Positions 1 to 5,297 are shown, numbered from the stretch's first letter. The stretch is DNA of 6,684 nt from Planctomycetota bacterium (GCA_027622115.1 JAQBZS010000410.1:1-6684); one strand, 5' to 3'. The notes: generated by a model from the sequence alone, not told the origin. Made by a program: numbers and translations.

Positions 1-38
1 GTAAGGCCTCGGGCACGGCTCGATGCCCGACCGCTTAC
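1..38. repeat. Imperfect hairpin repeat cut by the window edge
   Basis: Positions 1-15 (gtaaggcctcgggca) pair with 24-38 (tgcccgaccgcttac) around an 8-base loop. The outer 5 and inner 7 bases match, and three bases in the middle do not. The right side continues as gcgttacggctc (39-50), which resembles the outer arm of palindromic intergenic elements I associate with planctomycete genomes; the matching left outer arm would lie outside the window. It sits directly downstream of the minus-strand reading frame ending at 42, so it could work as a transcript-end hairpin, but no T-run follows. The pairing is read directly; the family link is from memory. Confidence 0.5.
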
Positions 39-41
39 GCG

Positions 42-296
42 TTACGGCTCACAACTCTTGGACCATTGGGCGGGCGCCCCCGGACGACCTGATTCGGCCA
101 AACCGTGAGATGACTTCAAGTCCTCGTCCGGTTTCACGTCCGGCAGCTTGTCGATCATGGCTTTCATCAACGCCACGTCGTCCTTCACGATCTTGTTGAG
201 ATCCGCAGCGGCATAGCCCATCACGGGGCCGGCAAAGTGCGACGCGTACTTGAACACCGTGATCAGCCGACGGACCCAAGGTGCGATCGTGTTCAT
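42..296 (-). CDS. Hypothetical 84-residue protein, probably the tail of a broken larger gene
   Basis: The frame has a plausible protein composition for its first 60 residues. An amphipathic start (IAPWVRRLITVFKYASHF) is followed by a small-residue stretch (AGPVMGYAAADL) and a helical acidic segment (DDVALMKAMIDKLPDV). The last 20 residues are low in character, and the final Glu-Pro-stop falls inside the repeat at the window start. The codon immediately before the ATG is TGA in the same frame, and the frame upstream of that TGA also reads like protein. The simplest reading is therefore one C-terminal domain interrupted by a nonsense codon (possibly TGG to TGA), with the ATG an ordinary internal Met. 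Only a weak GAAG precedes the ATG. The segment reminds me of the C-terminal region of bacterial Roco/LRR proteins, but that is uncertain. It may be translated as a free small protein or not at all. Confidence 0.42.
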   Translation of the reverse strand: MNTIAPWVRRLITVFKYASHFAGPVMGYAAADLNKIVKDDVALMKAMIDKLPDVKPDEDLKSSHGLAESGRPGAPAQWSKSCEP

Positions 297-368
297 TCAC
301 TTCGCGGGTTCACTGATCTCGTACACTCCCTGGTGTTTGCCTTGCTGGGCCGGATGCCAATTGCCGGG
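297..368 (-). pseudogene. 5'-truncated gene remnant ending in TGA, in frame with the next ORF
   Basis: Read on the minus strand from about 368 down to 297, the frame gives a protein-like C terminus, PGNWHPAQQGKHQGVYEIS followed by EPAK and TGA (297-299). The very next codon is the ATG at 296-294 in the same frame. Farther upstream the frame is closed by TAG at 393-395, inside what reads on the other strand as a leucine-rich-repeat tail, and there is no start codon. The piece is thus cut off on its 5' side at about 366. I infer that it and the 84-residue frame downstream are one remnant split by a nonsense codon. The parent family is not firmly recognised. Confidence 0.4.
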
Positions 369-477
369 GGCCCTCACCAACCTGCAAAGGCTCTACCTCC
401 ACAACACTCAGGTGAGCGACGTCTCCGTTCTGGCCGAATTGCGAAAGCGGGGGCTCACAATTTACGGCGTGCCTTGA
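367..477 (+). pseudogene. Leucine-rich-repeat protein, 3'-terminal fragment
   Basis: In the plus frame ending with TGA at 475-477, the residues are GALTNLQRLYLHNTQVSDVS followed by VLAELRKRGLTIYGVP. This has the LxxLxxLxLxxTxVSDVSxL spacing of bacterial leucine-rich repeats and a closing helix of the kind that ends planctomycete LRR proteins. Only about one and a half repeats remain. Upstream in the same frame (250-366) the residues have no LRR pattern, and there is no ribosome binding site that would make a sensible short protein. LRR proteins of this kind usually carry many repeats, so this is a severed tail. It abuts back to back with the severed minus-strand gene tail at 42-368. Confidence 0.6.
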
Positions 478-517
478 TTGCAATCCTTCATGACCGAACC
501 GTCCGCGAAGGCGAAGG

Positions 518-1234
518 TCATTCCGCGGAAGCGTCCACGCGTCCTTGCAGTGACCGGTCGACGAATTCCTGATGCTCCGACGACCCCAACCCGAGTTGGA
601 GAACTTCCAGGACGCGCCGCATGTTGTTGGCGAGCAATGCGTCGGCATCGAGCCACAAACCAGGGAATACTTCGCTGCGACGGATGCCGTCTTCGCCAGT
701 CTCGAGTTGCTCGTACGAACCGCCGCGCAGGACAAACCAGTCAAGCTCCGCGTCCTCGGTGCGCCAAACGATGTATTCGCGGACGCCGTTTCTGCGGTAG
801 ACGTTCTTCTTGTCGTGCAAGTCAAAGCTCTTGCTGGACGCGGAAATTTCGACAACCAATTCCGGGGCCAGCACCACGTAGCCGTCCTCGCTGCGTGATT
901 GGCCGCCGCATTCGGGCAGAATCCGCAGCAAGGCGTCCGGCTGCGGCTCGTTATCCCAATCGAGACGAACCGTGGCGTTGTCCGCGACTTCAGTGCCTGG
1001 AGTTTGCGCCCGATAGAAGACCAGCCAGCCAATCAGGTCGGCGTGTGGCGCGCCGTGGTTGTCGTTGGAGACTGGCGAGGACATGACGTATGCGACTCCT
1101 TCGACGAGTTCCGCCTTGATGCCGGGCATGGTTTCGTAGCGGCGTTCGAATTCCTCGCGGTTCATCCGATCGCCCGTTTGAATCGGGGCGATTGCCAATT
1201 CGCGCCCAAGCATTTGTGTGAGTGCAGCCGCCAT
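518..1234 (-). CDS. Uma2 family (DUF820) restriction-endonuclease-like protein
   Basis: This 238-residue protein belongs to the Uma2/DUF820 family, which has a PD-(D/E)XK nuclease-like fold. The family is greatly expanded in cyanobacteria and planctomycetes and its cellular role is not established. Visible family features in order are: an early MTREEFERRYE-like segment (here MNREEFERRYE, 24-34); ELVEGVAYVMSSPV (42-55) with a nearby conserved His (H64); QPDALL with D100; ELVVEIS with E129; then a D-x-x-KK-x-x-Y segment (D138 to Y146) running into GVREYIVW (150-157). D100, E129 and K142/K143 are the probable metal and catalytic residues. The C terminus (about 195-238) extends past the usual domain of 180-200 residues. 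The ATG at 1234 is chosen because GGGAG lies 7 bases upstream; the frame stays open another 51 codons, but that part is basic and unlike the family. The gene converges on the LRR fragment, 40 bases away. No nuclease partner or antitoxin is adjacent. Confidence 0.9.
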   Translation of the reverse strand: MAAALTQMLGRELAIAPIQTGDRMNREEFERRYETMPGIKAELVEGVAYVMSSPVSNDNHGAPHADLIGWLVFYRAQTPGTEVADNATVRLDWDNEPQPDALLRILPECGGQSRSEDGYVVLAPELVVEISASSKSFDLHDKKNVYRRNGVREYIVWRTEDAELDWFVLRGGSYEQLETGEDGIRRSEVFPGLWLDADALLANNMRRVLEVLQLGLGSSEHQEFVDRSLQGRVDASAE

Positions 1235-1241
1235 AGTCAGA

Positions 1242-1246
1242 CTCCC
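1242..1246 (-). promoter_or_regulatory. Ribosome binding site deciding the Uma2 start
   Basis: Plus-strand ctccc reads GGGAG on the minus strand, 7 bases before the ATG at 1234. This supports the shorter 238-residue protein over the upstream in-frame start at 1387. Confidence 0.6.
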
Positions 1247-1529
1247 GAATGAAACGATCTTCCAACCGATCGTACCAGTCGGGCTCGGAAATGCACTGGC
1301 CAAACCGCTCCGGCAGAAATACACGGGCAGTGCGCTGCCACGACCACGCCGTGAGCGACAGACGGCGCTTCCAATTGGAAGTGTCAACGTTCAATCCCGT
1401 TCCCAGACTTGGCACATCGTTCAGGCGAGTGACCGGAGTAGATTTAGCGCTGGAAAGCAGTGAGCGGAATGGCGGTAGACCCGGTGACCCGGTCTTGACC
1501 GCGCCACCGGTCTTGAACCGCTACGGCCA

Positions 1530-1690
1530 TTAACCCATTACTCCAATGATTCCGCCATCGCCAAGACACATGTTCTTCTGGAGATCTTTCAATTTCAGAC
1601 ACCGGCGAAGTCCGCCGCTTGGATCACGGAAATATACCATCCAGTTCGGACCCGTCTGCTTTTCAATACCGCTCGACGTGATCGGTGTTC
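1530..1690 (-). pseudogene. Possible C-terminal coding scrap, unrecognised
   Basis: The minus frame ending in TAA at 1530-1532 reads as plausible protein for its last 45 or so residues, including GPNWMVYFRDPSGGLRRCLK and then LKDLQKNMCLGDGGIIGVMG. The residues before that are low in character, and the only start (1739) overlaps the next gene on the other strand, so no complete gene is supported. I do not recognise the family. The overlapping plus frame (1546-1815) is poorer in composition. It may be the tail of a lost gene, in keeping with other severed tails nearby, or chance. Confidence 0.25.
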
Positions 1691-1709
1691 GGAGGCGCGG
1701 ACGTAATCC

Positions 1710-2063
1710 ATGGCATCGATGTACTGCACAGTTTGTCAAAAACCCGTACGTACCATTGGCGGGATTGGATTCTTCGACCTCGTGTTCACAGTTTGCACTT
1801 TGGGTTGTTGGTTGATCCTCTGCATTCTATTCAAGAGAAAAAAATGTCCAATGTGCCGAAATAGCGGAACCCTCAACGCATTTAATACTTCTGGATTCTT
1901 CCAACTTCGGCGAATTCGCCAGTCAAACTTGCCAAAACACTCCGTCGAGTCTCGGCCGACAAAGTTTACGGCTCGTGTTACCGGTCCAACGCGAAATCGA
2001 TACTTGCGATTAGGGTTTTCCACGGTTCCACTTCGCTCATGTCGACCAGCGCCGGGCCTGTGA
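1710..2063 (+). CDS. Small membrane protein with a split CxxC/CPxC zinc-ribbon-like motif
   Basis: The first 55 residues look real. Residues 1-17 carry C6-x-x-C9; a hydrophobic helix spans about 19-42 (GIGFFDLVFTVCTLGCWLIL and on); a positive FKRKK anchor (41-45) follows directly, then C46-P-M-C49. Two Cys pairs flanking one membrane helix is an arrangement seen in small prokaryotic zinc-ribbon membrane proteins, where both pairs can meet on the cytoplasmic side only if the helix is a hairpin or re-entrant; that fold is inference. From about residue 60 onward the composition turns basic and featureless, and the last 29 codons (1978-2063) are antisense to the cupin gene, so the genuine protein may have been shorter and lost its stop. 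GGAGG at 1691-1695 is the only ribosome site, 14 bases before ATG 1710; ATG 1719 is the alternative. Function unknown. Confidence 0.5.
   Translation: MASMYCTVCQKPVRTIGGIGFFDLVFTVCTLGCWLILCILFKRKKCPMCRNSGTLNAFNTSGFFQLRRIRQSNLPKHSVESRPTKFTARVTGPTRNRYLRLGFSTVPLRSCRPAPGL
1909..1920. repeat. 12-bp perfect palindrome
   Basis: ggcgaattcgcc equals its own reverse complement. It lies in the dubious 3' part of the small zinc-ribbon frame, just beyond the end of the cupin gene coming from the other side. It has no loop, so it is a poor terminator; a protein-binding site or chance are both possible. Confidence 0.3.
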
Positions 2064-2409
2064 ATTCCGCAGGGGCGAGGATCGCCAGAAAGACAAGCGT
2101 ATCGTCGCCGGCATTGTAGGTGCCGTGGACAACGTCTTTCGGAATGTGCGCCGATTGGCCGGCCGTCAACAACCGGTGTTCTTGTTCCACCCACTGTTCG
2201 GCCGTTCCCGACTCAACGTAGATGATCTCTTCCATCTCGGGATGGCGGTGAAACCGATGAGCCTTGCCCGGCGGCATGCGAATTCGGACGAGCAACAATT
2301 CCTGGGACTCGGTCAGGCCCGGACGAGCCAACCATTCATGCGGCCCCCACGGCAGTTCCTCGATCTGAATATCGGCTTCAGTCACGAATCGGAGATACGG
2401 GTTGGCCAT
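1978..2409 (-). CDS. Single-domain cupin protein (cupin_2 type)
   Basis: This 143-residue protein has both cupin motifs. Motif 1 is G48 ... H54-x-H56-(x)4-E61-(x)6-G68, within GKAHRFHRHPEMEEIIYVES followed by G. Motif 2 is GQSAHIPKDVVHGTYN (84-99), where H95 supplies the fourth metal ligand. H54, H56, E61 and H95 are the expected metal set, so a metal-binding beta-barrel is well supported. The substrate cannot be named: single-domain cupins range from isomerases and dioxygenases to sensors. There is no signal peptide, so it is cytoplasmic. Its ATG begins one base after the stop of the upstream secreted SGNH hydrolase gene, so the two are co-transcribed and probably translationally coupled; only a weak GAAG in the end of the upstream gene serves as ribosome site. 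The last 29 codons overlap the end of the convergent zinc-ribbon frame. Confidence 0.9.
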   Translation of the reverse strand: MANPYLRFVTEADIQIEELPWGPHEWLARPGLTESQELLLVRIRMPPGKAHRFHRHPEMEEIIYVESGTAEQWVEQEHRLLTAGQSAHIPKDVVHGTYNAGDDTLVFLAILAPAEFTGPALVDMSEVEPWKTLIASIDFALDR

Positions 2410-2410
2410 G

Positions 2411-3109
2411 TTACTTCGCGGCTTTCTGACCCGTTAACACCGCACACGCCGCTTTTGCCATGAGCCCGGCACCTGCTGCGTTGGGGTGAACTCGATCGGG
2501 AAGGGTCTCGGGGTGATCCTTCAGCGCGGCGTGCATATCAATCACGCCGACCTTCGCCTTCTCGGCGATCTTTTTGATCATGGGCGACTGCTCTTGGATG
2601 CCTGCCTCGTTGATCCCGAAGTTGCCTTTGCCGGGAACCGGCACCGGGTAGCAGATGAAAATGCGAGGCTTGGTCGACAACGCGGCGAACTTGCCCAGCA
2701 AATCGTGGTAGTCGTCGATGAACTCGCTTTTGCGTTTCCAGTTTGTCGGCTTCGTATCGTTCGTCCCAAGCATGATCACCACCACGTGCGGTTCAAATTT
2801 CAGGGCGGCGGCGAAGGATCCTTGCTTCTGGTATGGCTTGTCGCCGTGGTTCAAGAGTGTGGAACCGCTGTTTCCAAAGTTGCCGACTTTCCATTTGTCG
2901 CCCAGCAACTGACCGAACTGAGCAGGATACGACTTGCCTCGTCCGGCACCGACCCCCGCCGTGATGCTGTCACCGACGCAGGCGAGGCGGATCGCTCCCG
3001 GATAGTCGTCAGGATTGATCGGAGCATTGGGATCGACCGCCGAGACGGGATCGCTCAACAGGCACGTTGACGCCAGTACCAAAATCATCCGTTGATCAAT
3101 GCAAAACAT
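2411..3109 (-). CDS. Secreted SGNH/GDSL-type hydrolase (lipase/acylhydrolase family 2)
   Basis: This 232-residue esterase-type hydrolase of the SGNH superfamily has all four consensus blocks. Block I is CVGDSITAG with nucleophile S48; block II is NFGNSG with oxyanion G79; block III is LGTND with N117; block V is DRVHPN with D205 and H208 completing the triad. A signal peptide is likely: a hydrophobic MILVLASTCLLSDPVSA segment (8-24) with a cleavage site after A24. The mature enzyme would be periplasmic or outside the cell and act on acyl or acetyl esters; in planctomycetes such enzymes often act on decorated polysaccharides, but the substrate here is inference. ATG 3109 is preferred over the in-frame ATG at 3088 because GAGG sits 5 bases in front of the former. 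It is the first gene of a two-gene unit with the cupin, one base apart, so the cupin may handle or sense a product of the ester cleavage. Confidence 0.93.
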   Translation of the reverse strand: MFCIDQRMILVLASTCLLSDPVSAVDPNAPINPDDYPGAIRLACVGDSITAGVGAGRGKSYPAQFGQLLGDKWKVGNFGNSGSTLLNHGDKPYQKQGSFAAALKFEPHVVVIMLGTNDTKPTNWKRKSEFIDDYHDLLGKFAALSTKPRIFICYPVPVPGKGNFGINEAGIQEQSPMIKKIAEKAKVGVIDMHAALKDHPETLPDRVHPNAAGAGLMAKAACAVLTGQKAAK

Positions 3110-3114
3110 GATGT

Positions 3115-3118
3115 CCTC
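3115..3118 (-). promoter_or_regulatory. Ribosome binding site of the SGNH hydrolase
   Basis: Plus-strand cctc reads GAGG (within GTGAGGAC) on the minus strand, 5 bases before ATG 3109. It decides for this start over the ATG seven codons further in. Confidence 0.6.
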
Positions 3119-3141
3119 ACAGTTATTGTTGAATCGAAACA

Positions 3142-3167
3142 GCCACGCGTCGCGGAGTACGCGTGGC
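3142..3167. repeat. Perfect 9-bp inverted repeat in a divergent upstream region
   Basis: gccacgcgt (3142-3150) and acgcgtggc (3159-3167) are exact reverse complements separated by cgcggagt. The element lies between the divergent starts at 3109 (minus) and 3223 (plus). It could be an operator, an attenuator-like hairpin in the 5' leader of either gene, or one of the short intergenic palindromes common in planctomycetes. No T-run follows on either strand, so a terminator is unlikely. Confidence 0.5.
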
Positions 3168-3210
3168 GTAGACTATCCACTTGGGTCTTGAAACGCCTAC
3201 CACGACGTTC

Positions 3211-3215
3211 GAGGG
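3211..3215 (+). promoter_or_regulatory. Strong ribosome binding site in front of a truncated secreted-protein start
   Basis: GAGGG lies 7 bases before ATG 3223, an ideal spacing. It marks 3223 as a genuine old translation start even though the gene behind it is broken. Confidence 0.5.
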
Positions 3216-3222
3216 AACTCCG

Positions 3223-3369
3223 ATGCGGATACCGCTTACTGTTTTGTCGATGTTTCTCGTGCCGCTCGTTGCGGAAGATATTGGAAGCGTTTGCCCGCAA
3301 GGTGAACCCGTTGTTGAAGGACACGCTTTCGGGCATGTCTCGTTATTGTTGGGTGATGGATCAGGCTGA
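3223..3369 (+). pseudogene. 5' end of a lost secreted-protein gene (signal peptide only)
   Basis: ATG 3223 opens with MRIPLTVLSMFLVPLVA, a clean signal peptide (basic N end, hydrophobic core, small residue at the cleavage site), behind a good GAGGG. From about 3274 the frame reads EDIGSVCPQGEPVVEGHAFG and stops at 3367-3369. In that stretch a different frame, shifted by one, carries the transposon-like relic starting at about 3271. The signal peptide therefore belongs to another gene whose body has been replaced. A 48-residue secreted peptide could still be made. The start signals are seen directly; the joint is inferred from the frame change. Confidence 0.4.
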
Positions 3370-3631
3370 ATACGCCACGGATATCATGTTTAAGGATTCC
3401 GCCCTGACGCCGCTGTATGAAGTCCTGCTGAGACACGCCACGCTGTGTTTCTCTGCCGAGGACGTGGGTCGATTGTTAAAGCGTCTTCAGATGCACGGTC
3501 TGATCTCGAAAGTTCCGCGTTCGCGTCGCTGGCGAGTGACCTCGAAAGGGCGATCGCTGATGATCGCCACACTCAAATTCCACGGCGAAGAATTCGCCGA
3601 ACTCATTCGACAATACAATGTTGCCGCGTGA
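3271..3631 (+). pseudogene. Relic of a widespread transposon-like protein family, N-terminally truncated and internally deleted
   Basis: Two segments are recognisable. The first (about 3275-3466) reads ILEAFARKVNPLLKD ... YCWVMDQAEYATDIMFKD ... LLRHATLCFSAEDV. It matches, from memory, the middle of a repetitive bacterial family with a YxWxxxQxEYATDIxF signature, whose members run to roughly 450 residues. The second (about 3467-3628) reads RLLKRLQMHGLISKVPRSRR and WRVTSKGRSLMIATL, the winged-helix-like end of the same family. In full-length members about 200-300 residues (including a KxRxxGxRIKH...IKMYDK stretch) lie between them; here they are fused in frame at about 3467. The family's N-terminal part is missing too. 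The ORF is open from 3092, but its first 60 residues are antisense or noncoding in character. ATG 3335 could still start a 98-residue protein. The biochemical function of the parent family is not known to me; it is often found in multiple copies, which suggests mobility. Confidence 0.6.
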
Positions 3632-3726
3632 AAGTTATGCGCGCAAATGTGTAAGAAGTTGTGACGGAAGAGTCTAAGAACGAGACCGCCAGTCGCGCCG
3701 CCGCCGGCTTGGGTGAATTCGGAAAA

Positions 3727-5286
3727 TCACGTCAGACCCAATAGGCCGCGAGCTTCCTCATAGCCTGGAGCGGTGTTGCCATATTCGCTCGCCGTGACAC
3801 GGGCGAGCCCCACAAGCTGCCTCCAACGAAATGCCGGTCGAATACTCACGAATTCTTCGCTGACCGTGCGATAGTACTTTTCGGCATGCAATGCACCGAA
3901 TTCGCTGGTGGCATATCGCAACAGCAAGTCGAATGCGGGGCGTGCGTCGTGTCCCAATTCGCCGTAGCGTTGGATGATCGCCGTTGTCCGGAATTGATCC
4001 CGATCACGGATTGCGCTGTCGGCCATCCCAATGAGTTCTTTCGCCGAAGTGGCTCGGACCTGTTCGAGATGCTCGGGATGCGGATAGGGCTCCTTGGTGG
4101 CCCGACCCGCGCGTCCGGCCGTGTGGTAGGCTCCGACAATCAGACTCGCCACCGTGTTGCGGTGATTGCTCACGCGGGCAATGTTTCGCCAAGCGTTGGC
4201 GGCGTCCGACGCATGCACGCCTTCGGAGTCGCCGTGAACGCTGCCCAACGGCTTGTTGCCGTTCGTCATCGTGACGCGTCGCTGATCACGACCCGGATCG
4301 TGCAACAGCAATAAATTCGCCGCGATCGAAATGGCTTCGCCCACGACTTCCGTGTCGAATCCTTCCGCCAAAGCCGCCGCAACGGCATCGGCCGCTTGGT
4401 CCGGTGTGCCGGAAAAAATCGAGCGACTGAGGTCGTTCACCCACGCGTCGTCCGCCTTGCGTTTTCCGAGCTTTTTGCTCAGCAAGCGATGTTGATCCAA
4501 CAGCTTGGGGAGGACCGTTCGGATTCCCGCCTCGGGACGTTTGGAACGGCGATTGCCCTGTTCGTGGTTGACACAAAATCGAACCGACTGGCGGAACAGC
4601 GTGTGCGCGTGCTCCTTTCCGGTGAAATCGAGCAATGCCCACGCGCGCCACGACAACACGACGCGATGCACATTGATCTCGTCCTGCACGGCGTATTGCA
4701 GGTGATTGAACGCTTCGCCGACCGGCTGCTTGGCCAGCGAGGCAAAAGTCCGTTCGGCCTTGTCATAGTCTGCGGAACGAGTCGCCGCCTGCAATTGTTT
4801 GCCACCGGCACCTTGCTCCAGAGGCGCCGCTTCGACGCGATGCAACACTTCACTTTTTTGCCCGCCGTGTGCCTGAATGCGGGCGGTATTGCGATACAAG
4901 ACTTTCAGCACGGGCAGCGGACGCATCGCCTCCGGCAGTTCGCAAGACATTTCGTAGGCCGGCGCGAGCGCCATGATTGTGTGAAACCCGATGTAATCCT
5001 GTCCGCCGAATGTCCGAGCATTCGCCAACGCCCCCGCAGCGACCAAGGTTCTCAGGTCCGTGCCCGACTTCACTTGCTTGACCAACTCGGCCTGCAACTT
5101 GTCCGGCGGCGTCTCTTGCATCTGCGTGACCAGCGGCTCCAACTTACCGAAGGTCAATCGACGATCTTCATCGTCCGCGAAAACCGGAGCCAGACCGAGA
5201 TCGATGGCCAATGCCGAGCCCACACTGCTGATCAACATCCCCTTGCCGACATCCGCGAGAAACTCACGACGAGAATTCGGTTCCAT
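3727..5286 (-). CDS. Tat-exported protein of unknown function, 519 residues
   Basis: The N terminus is a textbook twin-arginine signal: SRREFL (5-10), then a mild hydrophobic core and cleavage after PVFA (A37), so a folded protein is exported. The body is mostly helical. Distinct stretches likely conserved in the family are: ALANARTFGGQDYIGFHTIM (86-105); RPLPVLKVLYRNTARIQ (122-138); FNHLQYAVQDEINVHRVVL (193-211); SVHGDSEGVHASDAANAWR (349-367); RYGELGHDARPAFDLLLRYA (440-459); and FGALHAEKYYRT (463-474). Repeated His next to Asp/Glu hint at a metal or cofactor, consistent with Tat export; this is inference. I recall close relatives only as hypothetical Tat-signal proteins in Planctomycetes. 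AGGAG (5293-5297) lies before the ATG and fixes the start. It is monocistronic: divergent from the DUF1080 gene and convergent with the relic, 95 bases from its end. Confidence 0.88.
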   Translation of the reverse strand: MEPNSRREFLADVGKGMLISSVGSALAIDLGLAPVFADDEDRRLTFGKLEPLVTQMQETPPDKLQAELVKQVKSGTDLRTLVAAGALANARTFGGQDYIGFHTIMALAPAYEMSCELPEAMRPLPVLKVLYRNTARIQAHGGQKSEVLHRVEAAPLEQGAGGKQLQAATRSADYDKAERTFASLAKQPVGEAFNHLQYAVQDEINVHRVVLSWRAWALLDFTGKEHAHTLFRQSVRFCVNHEQGNRRSKRPEAGIRTVLPKLLDQHRLLSKKLGKRKADDAWVNDLSRSIFSGTPDQAADAVAAALAEGFDTEVVGEAISIAANLLLLHDPGRDQRRVTMTNGNKPLGSVHGDSEGVHASDAANAWRNIARVSNHRNTVASLIVGAYHTAGRAGRATKEPYPHPEHLEQVRATSAKELIGMADSAIRDRDQFRTTAIIQRYGELGHDARPAFDLLLRYATSEFGALHAEKYYRTVSEEFVSIRPAFRWRQLVGLARVTASEYGNTAPGYEEARGLLGLT

Positions 5287-5290
5287 TGGG

Positions 5291-5297
5291 CTCTCCT
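5291..5297 (-). promoter_or_regulatory. Ribosome binding site of the Tat protein gene
   Basis: Plus-strand ctctcct reads AGGAGAG on the minus strand, ending 4 bases before ATG 5286, with the AGGAG core 6 bases away. It is among the strongest Shine-Dalgarno matches in the window. Confidence 0.6.

Larger units (their letters stand above)
1235..1709. other. 475-base stretch without a convincing complete gene
   Basis: Upstream of the Uma2 start I find no ORF with a family match. A minus-strand frame opening at 1415 has about 60 plausible Trp- and Arg-rich residues, then runs out of frame through the Uma2 gene; its end is plainly a shadow. A 10-base direct repeat, ccggtcttga, occurs at 1489-1498 and 1507-1516. 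A minus-strand coding scrap may lie at 1530-1690 (separate entry). The promoter of the Uma2 gene should be here, but no clear -35/-10 pair stands out. Confidence 0.4.

Noticed and set aside
49..300. Alternative minus-strand frame over the first ORF
   Set aside because: It starts with GTG and is full of Arg/Gly/Cys (a typical shadow). The frame ending at 42 has the more protein-like composition.
310..1032. Minus-strand frame of 240 codons in the 5' fragment and Uma2 region
   Set aside because: It is a same-strand, out-of-frame shadow of Uma2 and the remnant at 297-368, rich in Arg, Ser and Thr without motifs.
478..1086. Plus-strand open frame of 202 codons, Arg- and Cys-rich
   Set aside because: It is antisense to the Uma2 gene, with the skewed Arg/Pro/Cys composition typical of a GC-rich shadow.
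990..1415. Minus-strand frame of 141 codons beginning upstream of the Uma2 gene
   Set aside because: The first 60 residues are plausible, but the rest is the wrong frame of the Uma2 gene. There is no stop before the Uma2 start and no recognised family.
1489..1516. Two copies of ccggtcttga, considered as a start of a repeat array
   Set aside because: There are only two copies at an 18-base offset, with no further units, so this is not a CRISPR or satellite array.
3586..3602. cggcgaa-gaa-ttcgccg inverted repeat near the end of the relic
   Set aside because: It lies inside the coding signature (HGEEFAEL) and is explained by codon content, with no T-run after it.
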